64,000 bases of DNA from Myxococcales bacterium (GTDB taxonomy: Bacteria > Myxococcota_A > Polyangia > Fen-1088). The stretch lies in assembly GCA_022184915.1 (NCBI GenBank), contig JAGTJU010000010.1, forward strand, positions 62,001 to 126,000, written 5' to 3'. Positions 10,560-19,172 of this stretch are shown piece by piece. The stretch's first letter is position 1. Each line of letters begins with the position of its first letter. The notes beneath the pieces were generated by a model. That model did not search any database and had not been told where the DNA came from. It saw nothing but the letters and a program-made list of their open reading frames with translations. A program made the position numbers and the translations under genes.

Positions 10560-12512
10560 TCAGGCTGAGATGGCCGGCTCTACCGGAACCCTGGCAGCCG
10601 CCCGTTTCGGACCCGTGAGCAACGAGACCACCACCAAGGTCAGAAAGCCGAGGGGAATCGTAACGATGGCCGGCTGGCTGATTTTCATGGGCGCCAGACC
10701 TGGATCGAGGCCGTAGACGGCCTTGAAGGTCGCGCCCGAAAGCAGAATCCAGGAGAGCGAGGAGACCATTCCCACCGAGATGGCGGCCGTGATGCCCTGC
10801 TTCGTGGTGCGCTTCCAAAAAAGCAGCATCACCAAGGAGGGCAAGTTCGCAGACGCGGCCACATTGAAGGCCCATCCGACGAGGAAGCTGACGTTCATTT
10901 TCTCGAACACCACACCCAGGAACATGGCCACCACGCCCACGGCGACCGCCACGAACTTGGCCACACGCACCTTTTGGCTGTCGTTGATGTCGGCCTTGAA
11001 GACATTGGTGACGATGTCATGCGCCACCGCGCCGCTCGCCGCCATGATGAGACCGCTCACGGTGCCGAGCACGGTGGTGAAGGCGATGGCTGAGATGATC
11101 GCGAAGGGCAGATCGCCGAACCCCTTGGCCAACAGAGGCGCCGCCATGTTGTTGTTGGTGGGATCGAGCGTTCCGCCCGTCATCGCTCCCAAGCCCAGAT
11201 AAAGGGTCAGGACGTAGAAGAAGCCGATGCTGGCAATACCCACCACGGTGCTCTTTCGCACGGCGGCTTGATCCTTGACGGTGTAGTAGCGGATGAGAAT
11301 GTGCGGCAGCGACGCCGTGCCGCAGAATAGGGCAAGCATCAGCGAAAGGAAGTCGAGCTTGGGCAAGGGCTCGTCTTTCTGAAGCCCTGCAAATGTGGGG
11401 CTGCCTCCGGGGACGAGCAACTTGCTTCCCGCCGTGGGCTTTTGGAAGTGCACCGTGGTGGCACCAGGGCCACCGCTGGGAGCGGCGGCGATCTTTTCGT
11501 TGCTCCACAACAGCACTTCGCTGTCCTGGAGGGTGCTGAAGAACGAAAGGGGGCCCAAGGGTCCCGTTTCCTTCAAGCCTCCCGGCAGCTTGGCGATGTT
11601 GCCCACGGGGCGCAGATCGGCCTCGCCGGGACCGTGGCCTTGAGGCAAGCCATTGACGAGCGTTCGCTCGGCCCCCGCTTCGGGCACGAGGGCCACGGTT
11701 TGGGTCTCCGTGAGGCCTCGTTCCTCCCGTCGCCAGACCTCCACCACGCCCGTCGCGTCGTTCCGGGCGCGGAGATAAGGCTTATCGGCCCACGGACCCT
11801 CGGCGGGCAGGAGCGTATACCCAGGTGCATTCTCGAAATGATCGAGCGGAACCGTGCGGAAGTCCGTAAACGTTCCCGCGTCGTTGGGCGTGGTCTTGAA
11901 GCCGCGGTTCAAGATCATGACCGTGAGCACGGCGCAGAACACCACCAGCATCGAGCCCTTGATGAACTGGACCCACGTGGTGGACACCATGCCCGCCGTC
12001 ACGACGATCATCACCACCACCACGCCCACGAGCAACACGCCCTGCACGTGCGAAAAGCCGAGCAAGGGTTTGACCAGCGCTCCCGCCCCCACCATCTGCG
12101 GGATCAGGTAAAAAATGCTGACCACCAGCGTGCTGATGGCCGCGGAGAGTTTGATCCCGCGGGAGTTGAACTTGCTGTCCAGCGCATCGGCGAAGGTGTA
12201 ACGGCCAAGACGTTTGAGCGGCTCGGCCACCACGAACAAGGCCACGATCCAACCGGCGAGGTAGCCGACGGAATAGAGAAAGCCGTCGTAGCCGTAAAAC
12301 GCAATCATGCCGCAGATCCCCAGGAAGGAGGCGGCGGAGAGGTAGTCGCCCGCGAAGGCCACCCCGTTGACGAACCAGTGGATCTGCCCGTGCGCCGCAA
12401 AGTAACCCTGCGCGGATTTGGCCTTGCGGCCGAGGTAAAAGCTGATGCCCAGCACCAGCCCCACGAAGGTCAAAAATACGACGATGGCAATCTGTGAAGC
12501 CTCGTAGATCAT
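10560..12512 (-). CDS. sodium:solute symporter, ActP/VC_2705-like
   Basis: A 650-residue member of the SSS family (LeuT fold), closest by motifs to cation/acetate symporters: FYLGRKAKSAQGYFAAHGQIHW, NGVAFAGDYLSAASFLG and GTASLPHILIRYYTV. About 13 membrane segments can be seen. An unusually long hydrophilic insert (about residues 205-385) separates the first group of helices from SLPHILIR. The ATG at 12512 overlaps the stop of the DUF485 gene (ATGA) and has GAAGGAGAG upstream. Pairing with a DUF485 protein is the arrangement of yjcH-actP. The substrate is inferred to be a small monocarboxylate and is not proven. Confidence 0.85.
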   Translation of the reverse strand: MIYEASQIAIVVFLTFVGLVLGISFYLGRKAKSAQGYFAAHGQIHWFVNGVAFAGDYLSAASFLGICGMIAFYGYDGFLYSVGYLAGWIVALFVVAEPLKRLGRYTFADALDSKFNSRGIKLSAAISTLVVSIFYLIPQMVGAGALVKPLLGFSHVQGVLLVGVVVVMIVVTAGMVSTTWVQFIKGSMLVVFCAVLTVMILNRGFKTTPNDAGTFTDFRTVPLDHFENAPGYTLLPAEGPWADKPYLRARNDATGVVEVWRREERGLTETQTVALVPEAGAERTLVNGLPQGHGPGEADLRPVGNIAKLPGGLKETGPLGPLSFFSTLQDSEVLLWSNEKIAAAPSGGPGATTVHFQKPTAGSKLLVPGGSPTFAGLQKDEPLPKLDFLSLMLALFCGTASLPHILIRYYTVKDQAAVRKSTVVGIASIGFFYVLTLYLGLGAMTGGTLDPTNNNMAAPLLAKGFGDLPFAIISAIAFTTVLGTVSGLIMAASGAVAHDIVTNVFKADINDSQKVRVAKFVAVAVGVVAMFLGVVFEKMNVSFLVGWAFNVAASANLPSLVMLLFWKRTTKQGITAAISVGMVSSLSWILLSGATFKAVYGLDPGLAPMKISQPAIVTIPLGFLTLVVVSLLTGPKRAAARVPVEPAISA

Positions 12513-12790
12513 CGCTCGGTCTCTCCTTCGGGCAGCGGACGACGACACAGGCGCGTGTAAACGAGAGCCAGACCGAGCGCGGCCACGATCAGGAACATGC
12601 CGTAAACGATGGCGACGTTCAGACCGAAGAGCGCCGCGCCCTTCATGGTCTCGGGCGACAGCACGTTGAGCGCCATGAAGCCACCATAGAACGCCAGGTA
12701 CACCGCAAATAGCCAGAGACCGTAGCGAGCGTTGCGGCGCTGCAGCACCGGCGAATCGTCGGGGGATTTGACCGCGGTTGAGCCAGACAT
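12509..12790 (-). CDS. DUF485-family small membrane protein, symporter partner
   Basis: A 93-residue protein with two hydrophobic helices (about residues 30-50 and 58-80) and the sequence RNARYGLWLFAVYLAFYGGF typical of DUF485/YjcH. Members are nearly always encoded just before an acetate-type symporter and are presumed accessory subunits. The stop overlaps the symporter start by 4 bp, which implies translational coupling. The gene begins 66 bp after nuoN on the same strand, so read-through from the nuo operon is possible. Confidence 0.8.
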   Translation of the reverse strand: MSGSTAVKSPDDSPVLQRRNARYGLWLFAVYLAFYGGFMALNVLSPETMKGAALFGLNVAIVYGMFLIVAALGLALVYTRLCRRPLPEGETER

Positions 12791-12856
12791 GGGGCCGACC
12801 CTACCACGATGCATTTGCCTGACGTAAGGTCAGGCTTTCGCTCGGTCGACGCCCCG

Positions 12857-14275
12857 TTACCCGAACAGGGCCGGCAGGGGCAGCAGGAAGCTGAGCGTCA
12901 GGAGCAGGCCCACGACCAGCGCGAACACGACCAGTTGGTTTGGCCGCATGTGCCGCGCCAAGGCCTGGCTGCCCTCTGGCAACGGCACCAGCCACAAGTG
13001 CCGAAGTATCTGGAAGTAGTAAGCAAAGGAAGCCACGGAGGCCACCAGGGCGACGATGACCACCGTGAGAGCCAAGGACCCGGAGCCTGCGTCGCGTACG
13101 GACGCCACCACGGCGGCGAACTTGGCCGTGAAGCCGGCGGTCAAGGGGAGCCCGGCGTAGCTCAACACGATCACCGACAACCCGAGCGCGGCCAGCGGGT
13201 GGCGGCCGGAGAGGCCGCGCAGGTCGTCGAGCTCGTCGACGTCGGCATGCGGCGTGCCAAGCGCCATGAACGCCGCCCAGAGGCCAAGCCCCATCAGGCC
13301 GTAGGCCGACACGTAAAACAAAAACGCCTGGGGGCTGCGCGCCGCGACGGTCAGCAAGATGAAGGCGCCGTTGACCACGGCGGAGTACGCGAAGAGCCGC
13401 CGCAGCTGCTTTTGCGCCAGCGCCTGCACGTTGCCGATCACCGCTGACGCGGCTGCACAGGCGTACAGGGCCGGCTTCCAGGTCTCTTCGAGCGACGCGA
13501 AGGGGCCATGAAGCAGCGTGAACAGAAGGCCGAAGACGGCCACCTTGACCGGTGACGCGACCACGCTCAGGGCTGCGAACGACGAGCCCTGATAAACGTC
13601 GGCAAGCCAGAGGTGAAACGGGGCCACGGCCGTTTTGAAGAACAAAGCGGCCAACACGAAGCCCAAGGCAAGTTTGGCCACCGCCAGCGTCCCGGCGTTG
13701 GCCTCGGCCAATTTTTCGGCGATCGCGGGCAGGGCAATCTCACCCGTGGCGCCGTAAAGAAAGCCCAAGCCCAAGAGGAAGAGCACGCTGCCCACGGCGC
13801 CCAGGAGCAGGTACTTGATACCCGCCTCGTTGGCGCGCGGGTCGCGCAACGAAAAGCCGCAGAGCACGTACGAGGGGATCGATATCAACTCGAACGCGAT
13901 GAAGAGCGTCGCCAGATCCCCCGCAAGACAGAGGGATAAGAGGCCCATCGCCAACGCCAACACCACGATGCGCCAATCGGTGGCGCGGGCGCGTACTTTT
14001 TCGAGGTAGCCGTGCCCGAGTGCCACGGCCGCAGCGGTGAGGCCCAGGCACAAGACGGCGAGCGCCTTGCCCACGCCGGTGACCAGATAGGCCCCACCAA
14101 AGAACGTGTCGCCAGGCTCGAGGCGCAACCACACAAGGGCGGCGCTTGCCAGCAAGCCGAAGACGGCGACGAGGGCAGAGGCAAGGGGCGCCCGGTCTTT
14201 GGGCGAAGCGCCCAGCACGAGGAGAAGAGCGAAGGCCGCAACGAGCGGCGTTTGTGCGATGACGGCAGCGTTCAT
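12857..14275 (-). CDS. nuoN: NADH-quinone oxidoreductase subunit N
   Basis: An antiporter-like proton-pumping subunit in the membrane arm of complex I. The 472-residue product is almost entirely hydrophobic. It has the conserved segment LCGFSLRDPRANEAGIKYLLLGA, the KTAVAPFHLWLADVYQGS motif with its helix Lys and broken-helix Pro, and GLPLTAGFTAKF. The ATG overlaps the nuoM stop by 4 bp (ATGA). Much longer upstream in-frame sequence lies antisense or inside nuoM and is not real. It is the last gene of the nuo operon. Confidence 0.95.
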   Translation of the reverse strand: MNAAVIAQTPLVAAFALLLVLGASPKDRAPLASALVAVFGLLASAALVWLRLEPGDTFFGGAYLVTGVGKALAVLCLGLTAAAVALGHGYLEKVRARATDWRIVVLALAMGLLSLCLAGDLATLFIAFELISIPSYVLCGFSLRDPRANEAGIKYLLLGAVGSVLFLLGLGFLYGATGEIALPAIAEKLAEANAGTLAVAKLALGFVLAALFFKTAVAPFHLWLADVYQGSSFAALSVVASPVKVAVFGLLFTLLHGPFASLEETWKPALYACAAASAVIGNVQALAQKQLRRLFAYSAVVNGAFILLTVAARSPQAFLFYVSAYGLMGLGLWAAFMALGTPHADVDELDDLRGLSGRHPLAALGLSVIVLSYAGLPLTAGFTAKFAAVVASVRDAGSGSLALTVVIVALVASVASFAYYFQILRHLWLVPLPEGSQALARHMRPNQLVVFALVVGLLLTLSFLLPLPALFG

Positions 14276-15762
14276 GGGACGAGCCCCGTGAAGGAAAGTC
14301 CTGTTGTGAGGGCCTGTTCGATGGGTGCAAGCAGCGTCATCGGAGCCAGGCCGAGGAAGATCCAAAGGCCTGCCACCGCGAGGCCCAGGGCCGTCTCGGC
14401 CAGCGAGAGGTCCGCGGCACGGGGCGTGGTGCCGCGCGCAGGCCCGAGAAAGGTGACGTGGAAAAGGCGAAAGCTCGCGGCGGCCGTGACCAAGGCTCCC
14501 AAAGCCCCCAGGACCAGCAGCCAGGGCGAAACGCGGTAGGCTGAAAGGTAAATCATGACTTCGCCGGCGAAGCTGCTGAGGCCGGGGAGGCTGGCCGCCG
14601 CGAAGAGCCCCACGAGCAGTAGGGCGGCCAGGCGCCCCTCCGTGTGGCGAAGTCCACCATCGGTATCGGAGGAGACCGAGCTGCCGTCGGTGTTGGCGCG
14701 GGCGTCGAGGGCGAAGAGCAGCGCCATGATGAGCCCATGGTTCAACGCCTGGAAGAGGGCGCCCGTCCAAGCCGTGGCATCCCCGGTGGCGCCCACGAAG
14801 GCGCCCAGGGCCAAGAGATTCAAGTGAGCGAGGGATGCGTAGGCCAACATGTCGACGAGGCGTTTTTGGGCCAAACAGACGACACCACCGTAGACAGCAC
14901 CGGCCACGGCCAGGCCCATGAGGGGCTTTTGCCAAGCGACCAACGTGGTGTTGAAGGCCGGCACGAGCACGATGAGAAGGCCGTAGGCCCCCATTTTCGA
15001 CATCACGGCCGACAAGAGCGCGCGGCAAGCGGGCGGCGCAACAGCGTAGAGATCGCGGAGCCAGCCGTGAAAGCCGAGCAAGGGCAGCTTGATGGCGAAG
15101 GCCAGCAGGAAGCCGATGCACGCGAGCGCAGCCGCGTCAGGGTCGAGCGAGGCGATGGTCGCCGGTAGGCCCGCAATACCGGGGTCACGGCCAGCACGCA
15201 CGCAGACCAGGCCCACGGACAACAGCATGGGCAAGCTACCTGCCACGGTGACGAGCACGAAGCGCATCAGCGCGCCCTGGACGCTGGGCCCGCCGGAGAG
15301 AGGACGGCCGTGCTGCCCGATCCAGAAGTAGGCAGCCACGAGGGCCAGCTCCCAGTAGAAGTAGAACGCCAGCAAGCCCCGCGCGGTAAACACGCCCAGG
15401 AGGCTCATGACGAGGAGGTTGGACGCCACGAAATACGAGGGCCGGCGCGCCAGGGCGGTCCGTTCGCGGAGAAGCACGAAGATGATGGGGAGGCAGAGGC
15501 CGAGCAGCAGCACGAACGCGGCATTGCGGCCGTCGAGGTAGGCCCCGAGCTCGATGGGCAGACCCGTGCCGGCGAGCGTGGCGGTCAATTCGGTCGAAAG
15601 CCCTCCGGTGGAGAGACCCACGAGCGCCAGATAAGCAAGAAGCAGCCCGAAGGCGGATTGGCCCCATGCCGACAGGCGGTTGCCTTCGACGGGGATCCAC
15701 AGGTGCAGCCCAATGAAGGCCAGCGGCACGAGAGGACTGAGAGCTAACAGGGTCGCATGCAT
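14272..15762 (-). CDS. nuoM: NADH-quinone oxidoreductase subunit M
   Basis: The central antiporter-like subunit of complex I, 496 residues with about 14 membrane helices. The conserved Glu lies in the helix LLAFYFYWELALVAAYF, and Lys residues are present in AFAIKLPLLGFHGWLRDLY and SAVMSKMGAYGLL. The usual HTWLPDAH motif is changed to HGWLRDLY, so this copy is somewhat divergent. The start is 10 bp after nuoL and the stop overlaps nuoN by 4 bp. Confidence 0.94.
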   Translation of the reverse strand: MHATLLALSPLVPLAFIGLHLWIPVEGNRLSAWGQSAFGLLLAYLALVGLSTGGLSTELTATLAGTGLPIELGAYLDGRNAAFVLLLGLCLPIIFVLLRERTALARRPSYFVASNLLVMSLLGVFTARGLLAFYFYWELALVAAYFWIGQHGRPLSGGPSVQGALMRFVLVTVAGSLPMLLSVGLVCVRAGRDPGIAGLPATIASLDPDAAALACIGFLLAFAIKLPLLGFHGWLRDLYAVAPPACRALLSAVMSKMGAYGLLIVLVPAFNTTLVAWQKPLMGLAVAGAVYGGVVCLAQKRLVDMLAYASLAHLNLLALGAFVGATGDATAWTGALFQALNHGLIMALLFALDARANTDGSSVSSDTDGGLRHTEGRLAALLLVGLFAAASLPGLSSFAGEVMIYLSAYRVSPWLLVLGALGALVTAAASFRLFHVTFLGPARGTTPRAADLSLAETALGLAVAGLWIFLGLAPMTLLAPIEQALTTGLSFTGLVP

Positions 15763-15772
15763 GATCGCGTCC

Positions 15773-17713
15773 TCAACGCCCCACGAGGAGCAACAAGACG
15801 AGGGCGGCCGCGAGCAGCCAGGCCGCGTAGTGGTGAATTTTCCCCGTGACCAGCCGCCGCATCCCCGAGGACAGGAGCTCGCAGGACGCGCCCGTCAGCT
15901 GTGGCACGCCCCGCGCGACATCTTCGCCCACGCCTGCAAAGAGCCGTGCCAGGGCGCGAAGGGGCGAGAAGATGAAGGTCTCGTAGACCTCGTCGAAGTA
16001 AAAGAGGCGCGCGAGGGGACCTTGCTTACCCGGGGAGGGTTCGGCCCCGGTGGTCTTGCTTGCTCGACGCGGTGAGGAGAAGTGCCGGAAGGTCAGAAGG
16101 GCCAACAGGAGGCTCGGCGCCAAGACCAAGAGCGCGTGCAGGATTGTGGGGCCCTCCGGCGTCTCGGTGGTCGCCGAGACGAAGCGATAGAGCGACACAC
16201 CAAGGCCGCCCCAGTGCGCCGGCGCGCTCAGCACACCGAAGACCGTGCCCACGACACAGAGCACGAGCAGCACCGCCCGGATGGGCGTGCTGGTCTCGGC
16301 GGGCGCGTGGGTCCCGTGAGCCCCATGAGCGTGAGCTCCGTGATCTGACACGGCGGGGCCGGGCACCTTCGCCTCGAGGAGCCCGAGCAGCCGGAACGTA
16401 TACACAACGGAGAGCCACTCGATGACCGTCACCACCCAGGCCACCAGGCCGCCCGAGAGCGCCAGGCCCCCCACGGTGAACGTGCCCTGCCCTACCGCCT
16501 CGAGCACGAGTTCCTTGCTGAAGAAGCCTGCCGAGACAAACGGCAGCAGGCCCGTGCCGCCCAGGCTGCCCACCCAGAAGGCGGCGCGGGTGACCGGCAG
16601 ACGACGCAGGCAACCCGCCAGGCGGCTCACGTTCTGCTCGTGATGACAGGCTACGATGACGCTCCCGGCGGCCAAAAAGAGCAGGGCCTTGAAGCAGGCG
16701 TGTCCAAAAAGATGCATGCGCGCCGCACCGGGAGCGCCCGCCGCCAACGCCAAGAACATCAGGCCCAAATTCGACAGCGTCGAGTAAGCCAGAATCTTTT
16801 TGATGTCGGTTTGTACGATGGCGAGCACCGCACCCAGCGCCAAGGTGGCGAGAGCGCAGACGAAAATGAGCCCAAGCACCGCCGGAAACAGGCGGTAAAG
16901 CGGCTCGAGACGGGCCACCAGGTACACCCCAGCTGTCACCATGGTGGCCGCGTGGATGAGCGCGCTCACCGGCGTGGGCCCTGCCATGGCGTCGGGCAAC
17001 CAGATGTGCAGGGGCACCTGCGCCGACTTGGCAAACACGCCGCCCAACAAAAAGAGGGCTCCCCAGCGGGCAAGCCCCAGGGCTTCGGGCGACAGCTGGT
17101 TTGCCTGAGCAGCCAAGTCGACCAGCGCGAAGCTACCGAAGGCTTCGTAAAGACACGCGACGCCCAGGATGAAGAGCAAATCGCCCACCCGGTTCGTGAA
17201 GAAGGCGCGGTAAGCGGCACGCGGAACGTGCGCCTCCTGCCAGTCGTGACCGATGAGCAAGTAAGAACAAAGACCCACTCCTTCCCAGCCGAGGAAGATG
17301 AGCAGCAAGTTGTCGGCCAGCACCAAGGCCAGCATCGAGGCAACGAAGAGGTTCAGGCTCGCAAAGAAGCGCGCCACGCCGGCGGCCCCCCGCATGTACC
17401 CCACGGAGTAAAGGGTGATGAGCGCGCCGAAGCCGCTCACAAGCAACACCATGGCGCCCGCCACACTGTCGAGCCGCAGCGCAAAGCGCGCCGTGAAACC
17501 GGCGGTGCGGAGCCAGGGGCCCGCATCGAAGACCGTGGGCCGCTGGGTATCGAGTCCCACCACGCACACCACCCCGACGGCGAACGACACCGCCACACCC
17601 GCGCAGGCAATGCCGCCCACAACGGCCGGCGCGAGGCGCCTTCCCGCGAGCGCCAGAAAAAGCGCCGTCAGCGCGGGCACGACGGGCAAGAGCAAGAGCA
17701 TCTCAGGGTTCAT
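15773..17713 (-). CDS. nuoL: NADH-quinone oxidoreductase subunit L
   Basis: The distal antiporter-like subunit, with the long lateral helix that braces the membrane arm. The 646-residue product shows FLGWEGVGLCSYLLIG with the key Glu, FAKSAQVPLHIWLPDAMAGPTPVSALIHAATMVTAGVYL, and a C-terminal helical extension. A His-rich stretch (HGAHAHGAHGTHA) near residues 465-480 sits in a loop. The ATG at 17713 overlaps the nuoK stop by one base (TGATG). The segment FYFDEVYETFIFSP near the C-terminus is typical of NuoL. Confidence 0.96.
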   Translation of the reverse strand: MNPEMLLLLPVVPALTALFLALAGRRLAPAVVGGIACAGVAVSFAVGVVCVVGLDTQRPTVFDAGPWLRTAGFTARFALRLDSVAGAMVLLVSGFGALITLYSVGYMRGAAGVARFFASLNLFVASMLALVLADNLLLIFLGWEGVGLCSYLLIGHDWQEAHVPRAAYRAFFTNRVGDLLFILGVACLYEAFGSFALVDLAAQANQLSPEALGLARWGALFLLGGVFAKSAQVPLHIWLPDAMAGPTPVSALIHAATMVTAGVYLVARLEPLYRLFPAVLGLIFVCALATLALGAVLAIVQTDIKKILAYSTLSNLGLMFLALAAGAPGAARMHLFGHACFKALLFLAAGSVIVACHHEQNVSRLAGCLRRLPVTRAAFWVGSLGGTGLLPFVSAGFFSKELVLEAVGQGTFTVGGLALSGGLVAWVVTVIEWLSVVYTFRLLGLLEAKVPGPAVSDHGAHAHGAHGTHAPAETSTPIRAVLLVLCVVGTVFGVLSAPAHWGGLGVSLYRFVSATTETPEGPTILHALLVLAPSLLLALLTFRHFSSPRRASKTTGAEPSPGKQGPLARLFYFDEVYETFIFSPLRALARLFAGVGEDVARGVPQLTGASCELLSSGMRRLVTGKIHHYAAWLLAAALVLLLLVGR

Positions 17714-18036
17714 CAAGCGTCTCCTTCGTGAAGACGACCGGCGCGCTCGCGGCTGATGTCCTGATGATTACGGAAGTACACGATGGCCATTCCCAGGCCG
17801 ATCGCCGCCTCGACGGCGGCCACCCCGATGGAGAGCATGTAGAGGTAGTGCCCGTACGCGCGGCCACTCCAGACGAAATAGTTGAAGGCAACGACGCTGA
17901 TGTTGGCGCCGCTCAACATGACTTCGATGGACAGCAGGATCATCACGAGGCTACGGCGCGTGAGCAGGCCGTAGGCACCAATGAGCGACACCACCAGCGC
18001 CAGCGTGAGGCAGTTGGGAAGATCGAACGCCAACAT
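17713..18036 (-). CDS. nuoK: NADH-quinone oxidoreductase subunit K
   Basis: A small three-helix membrane subunit of complex I (107 residues), homologous to MrpC. It has the conserved membrane Glu in ILLSIEVMLSGANI and the second Glu in VAAVEAAIGLGMAIVYF; both are part of the proton path. It sits 3 bp after nuoJ and overlaps nuoL by one base. Confidence 0.95.
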   Translation of the reverse strand: MLAFDLPNCLTLALVVSLIGAYGLLTRRSLVMILLSIEVMLSGANISVVAFNYFVWSGRAYGHYLYMLSIGVAAVEAAIGLGMAIVYFRNHQDISRERAGRLHEGDA

Positions 18037-18039
18037 CGC

Positions 18040-18600
18040 CTAGGCCCCCCTCGACGTGCCAGGTGAGCGCCGCGCGAAGTTGATCGCCGCCACGATGCCC
18101 ACCAGGATCAAAAAAGAGATGAGCTCGAATGACACCGTCAGCGGGTTGTTTGCGGGGTCCTCAAACACCAGACGAGAGAGCGATGACAGCTCTCCGAAGT
18201 CGGCGGCGGGCGCGCCTGCTGGGGCAAGCCCCGCCGCGGCTCGCCGAACCAGCGCGATGAGGGGAGCCCCTCCCGCCGCGAGAAGCGCCGCGATGCCCAG
18301 TTTGGTGCGGCCGGAGGCGGCGTCGGGTGTTTTGAGTTCGCCGTCCTTGGGTCCGGGGTTCACCATCATCACCACGAAGGTGAAGAGCACCATGATGGCC
18401 CCGGCGTAGACCAGAACCTGCAGGATCCCGACGAAGGGGGCGTGCATGAGGACGTAGAGCAGCGCCGTGGGCAAAAACGCACCCACCAGAAGCAGCGTGG
18501 CGCGCACGGGGTTGCGCGCCCAGACCACGGCTGCCGAACCAAGCAGGATCAGGACAGCGCAGAGGGTGAACACTGCGTTGTGAACGACGCCATCAGACAC
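18040..18600 (-). CDS. nuoJ: NADH-quinone oxidoreductase subunit J
   Basis: A membrane-arm subunit, 186 residues, with about five helices. The third carries QVLVYAGAIMVLFTFVVMM, the conserved segment containing the pi-bulge at the interface with NuoK and NuoH. A Gly/Ala/Pro-rich loop (about residues 85-135) is longer than in many homologues. The start is GTG at 18600, with a weak AAGG upstream; no ATG is available near it. It lies 39 bp after nuoI. Confidence 0.94.
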   Translation of the reverse strand: MSDGVVHNAVFTLCAVLILLGSAAVVWARNPVRATLLLVGAFLPTALLYVLMHAPFVGILQVLVYAGAIMVLFTFVVMMVNPGPKDGELKTPDAASGRTKLGIAALLAAGGAPLIALVRRAAAGLAPAGAPAADFGELSSLSRLVFEDPANNPLTVSFELISFLILVGIVAAINFARRSPGTSRGA

Positions 18601-18639
18601 GTGCGGTTCGCCTTTCCGTCGTCGAACGAGCGCGGGCGC

Positions 18640-19161
18640 TCACGACTTCTTTTCCCCCGAGCCAGGACCATTCGCCAGAAGGCGCGGCATGTCGTAGAGA
18701 AACTCTTTCCGACTCGTGTAGACCTGCGGAATTTTGTTCGTCATGCCGATCGCATCCTTGGGACACGCTTCCACGCAATACCCGCAGTAGATGCACTTGA
18801 GCATGTCGATCTCGAAGACCTTGGGAACCTTGTCGCGGCCTTCCCAGCCGGGCCCCGTGGGCGCGGGCTGGGCTTCGATGTTGATGCACTGGGCGGGACA
18901 CGCGGTGGAACACATGTAGCAGGCCACGCACTTCATGTGGCCGTGTTCGTCCTGCTTGAGGTAATGCTCACCCCGGAAGCGGGGGCTGATTTGTGGCTTG
19001 GCTTCCGGGTACTGGATCGTGACGGACTTCTTGAAGAACTGCCGAAGCGACACCCAAAGCCCCTTCCAGATGGCCGGCATGTAGAGCCCGACCCACCATG
19101 GCTGCGAGCGTCGATGCATGACCGACGGGGGATTGCGTTTGACTTCGACCGGGTGTTCCAT
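18640..19161 (-). CDS. nuoI: NADH-quinone oxidoreductase subunit I (2x 4Fe-4S)
   Basis: The ferredoxin-like subunit that carries clusters N6a and N6b between NuoG and NuoB. The 173-residue product has two classical motifs, CVACYMCSTACP and CIYCGYCVEACP, and the preceding RFRGEHYL that fits the family. The ATG at 19161 gives a normal length; the frame upstream runs into nuoH and is not coding. It starts 11 bp after nuoH. Confidence 0.96.
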   Translation of the reverse strand: MEHPVEVKRNPPSVMHRRSQPWWVGLYMPAIWKGLWVSLRQFFKKSVTIQYPEAKPQISPRFRGEHYLKQDEHGHMKCVACYMCSTACPAQCINIEAQPAPTGPGWEGRDKVPKVFEIDMLKCIYCGYCVEACPKDAIGMTNKIPQVYTSRKEFLYDMPRLLANGPGSGEKKS

Positions 19162-19172
19162 CTGAAGGATCC

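Noticed and set aside
16640-17731. Plus-strand open frame of 363 codons antisense to nuoL
   Set aside because: It is rich in Arg, Gln, His and Glu with no domain, and mirrors a conserved gene on the other strand; a GC-driven shadow.
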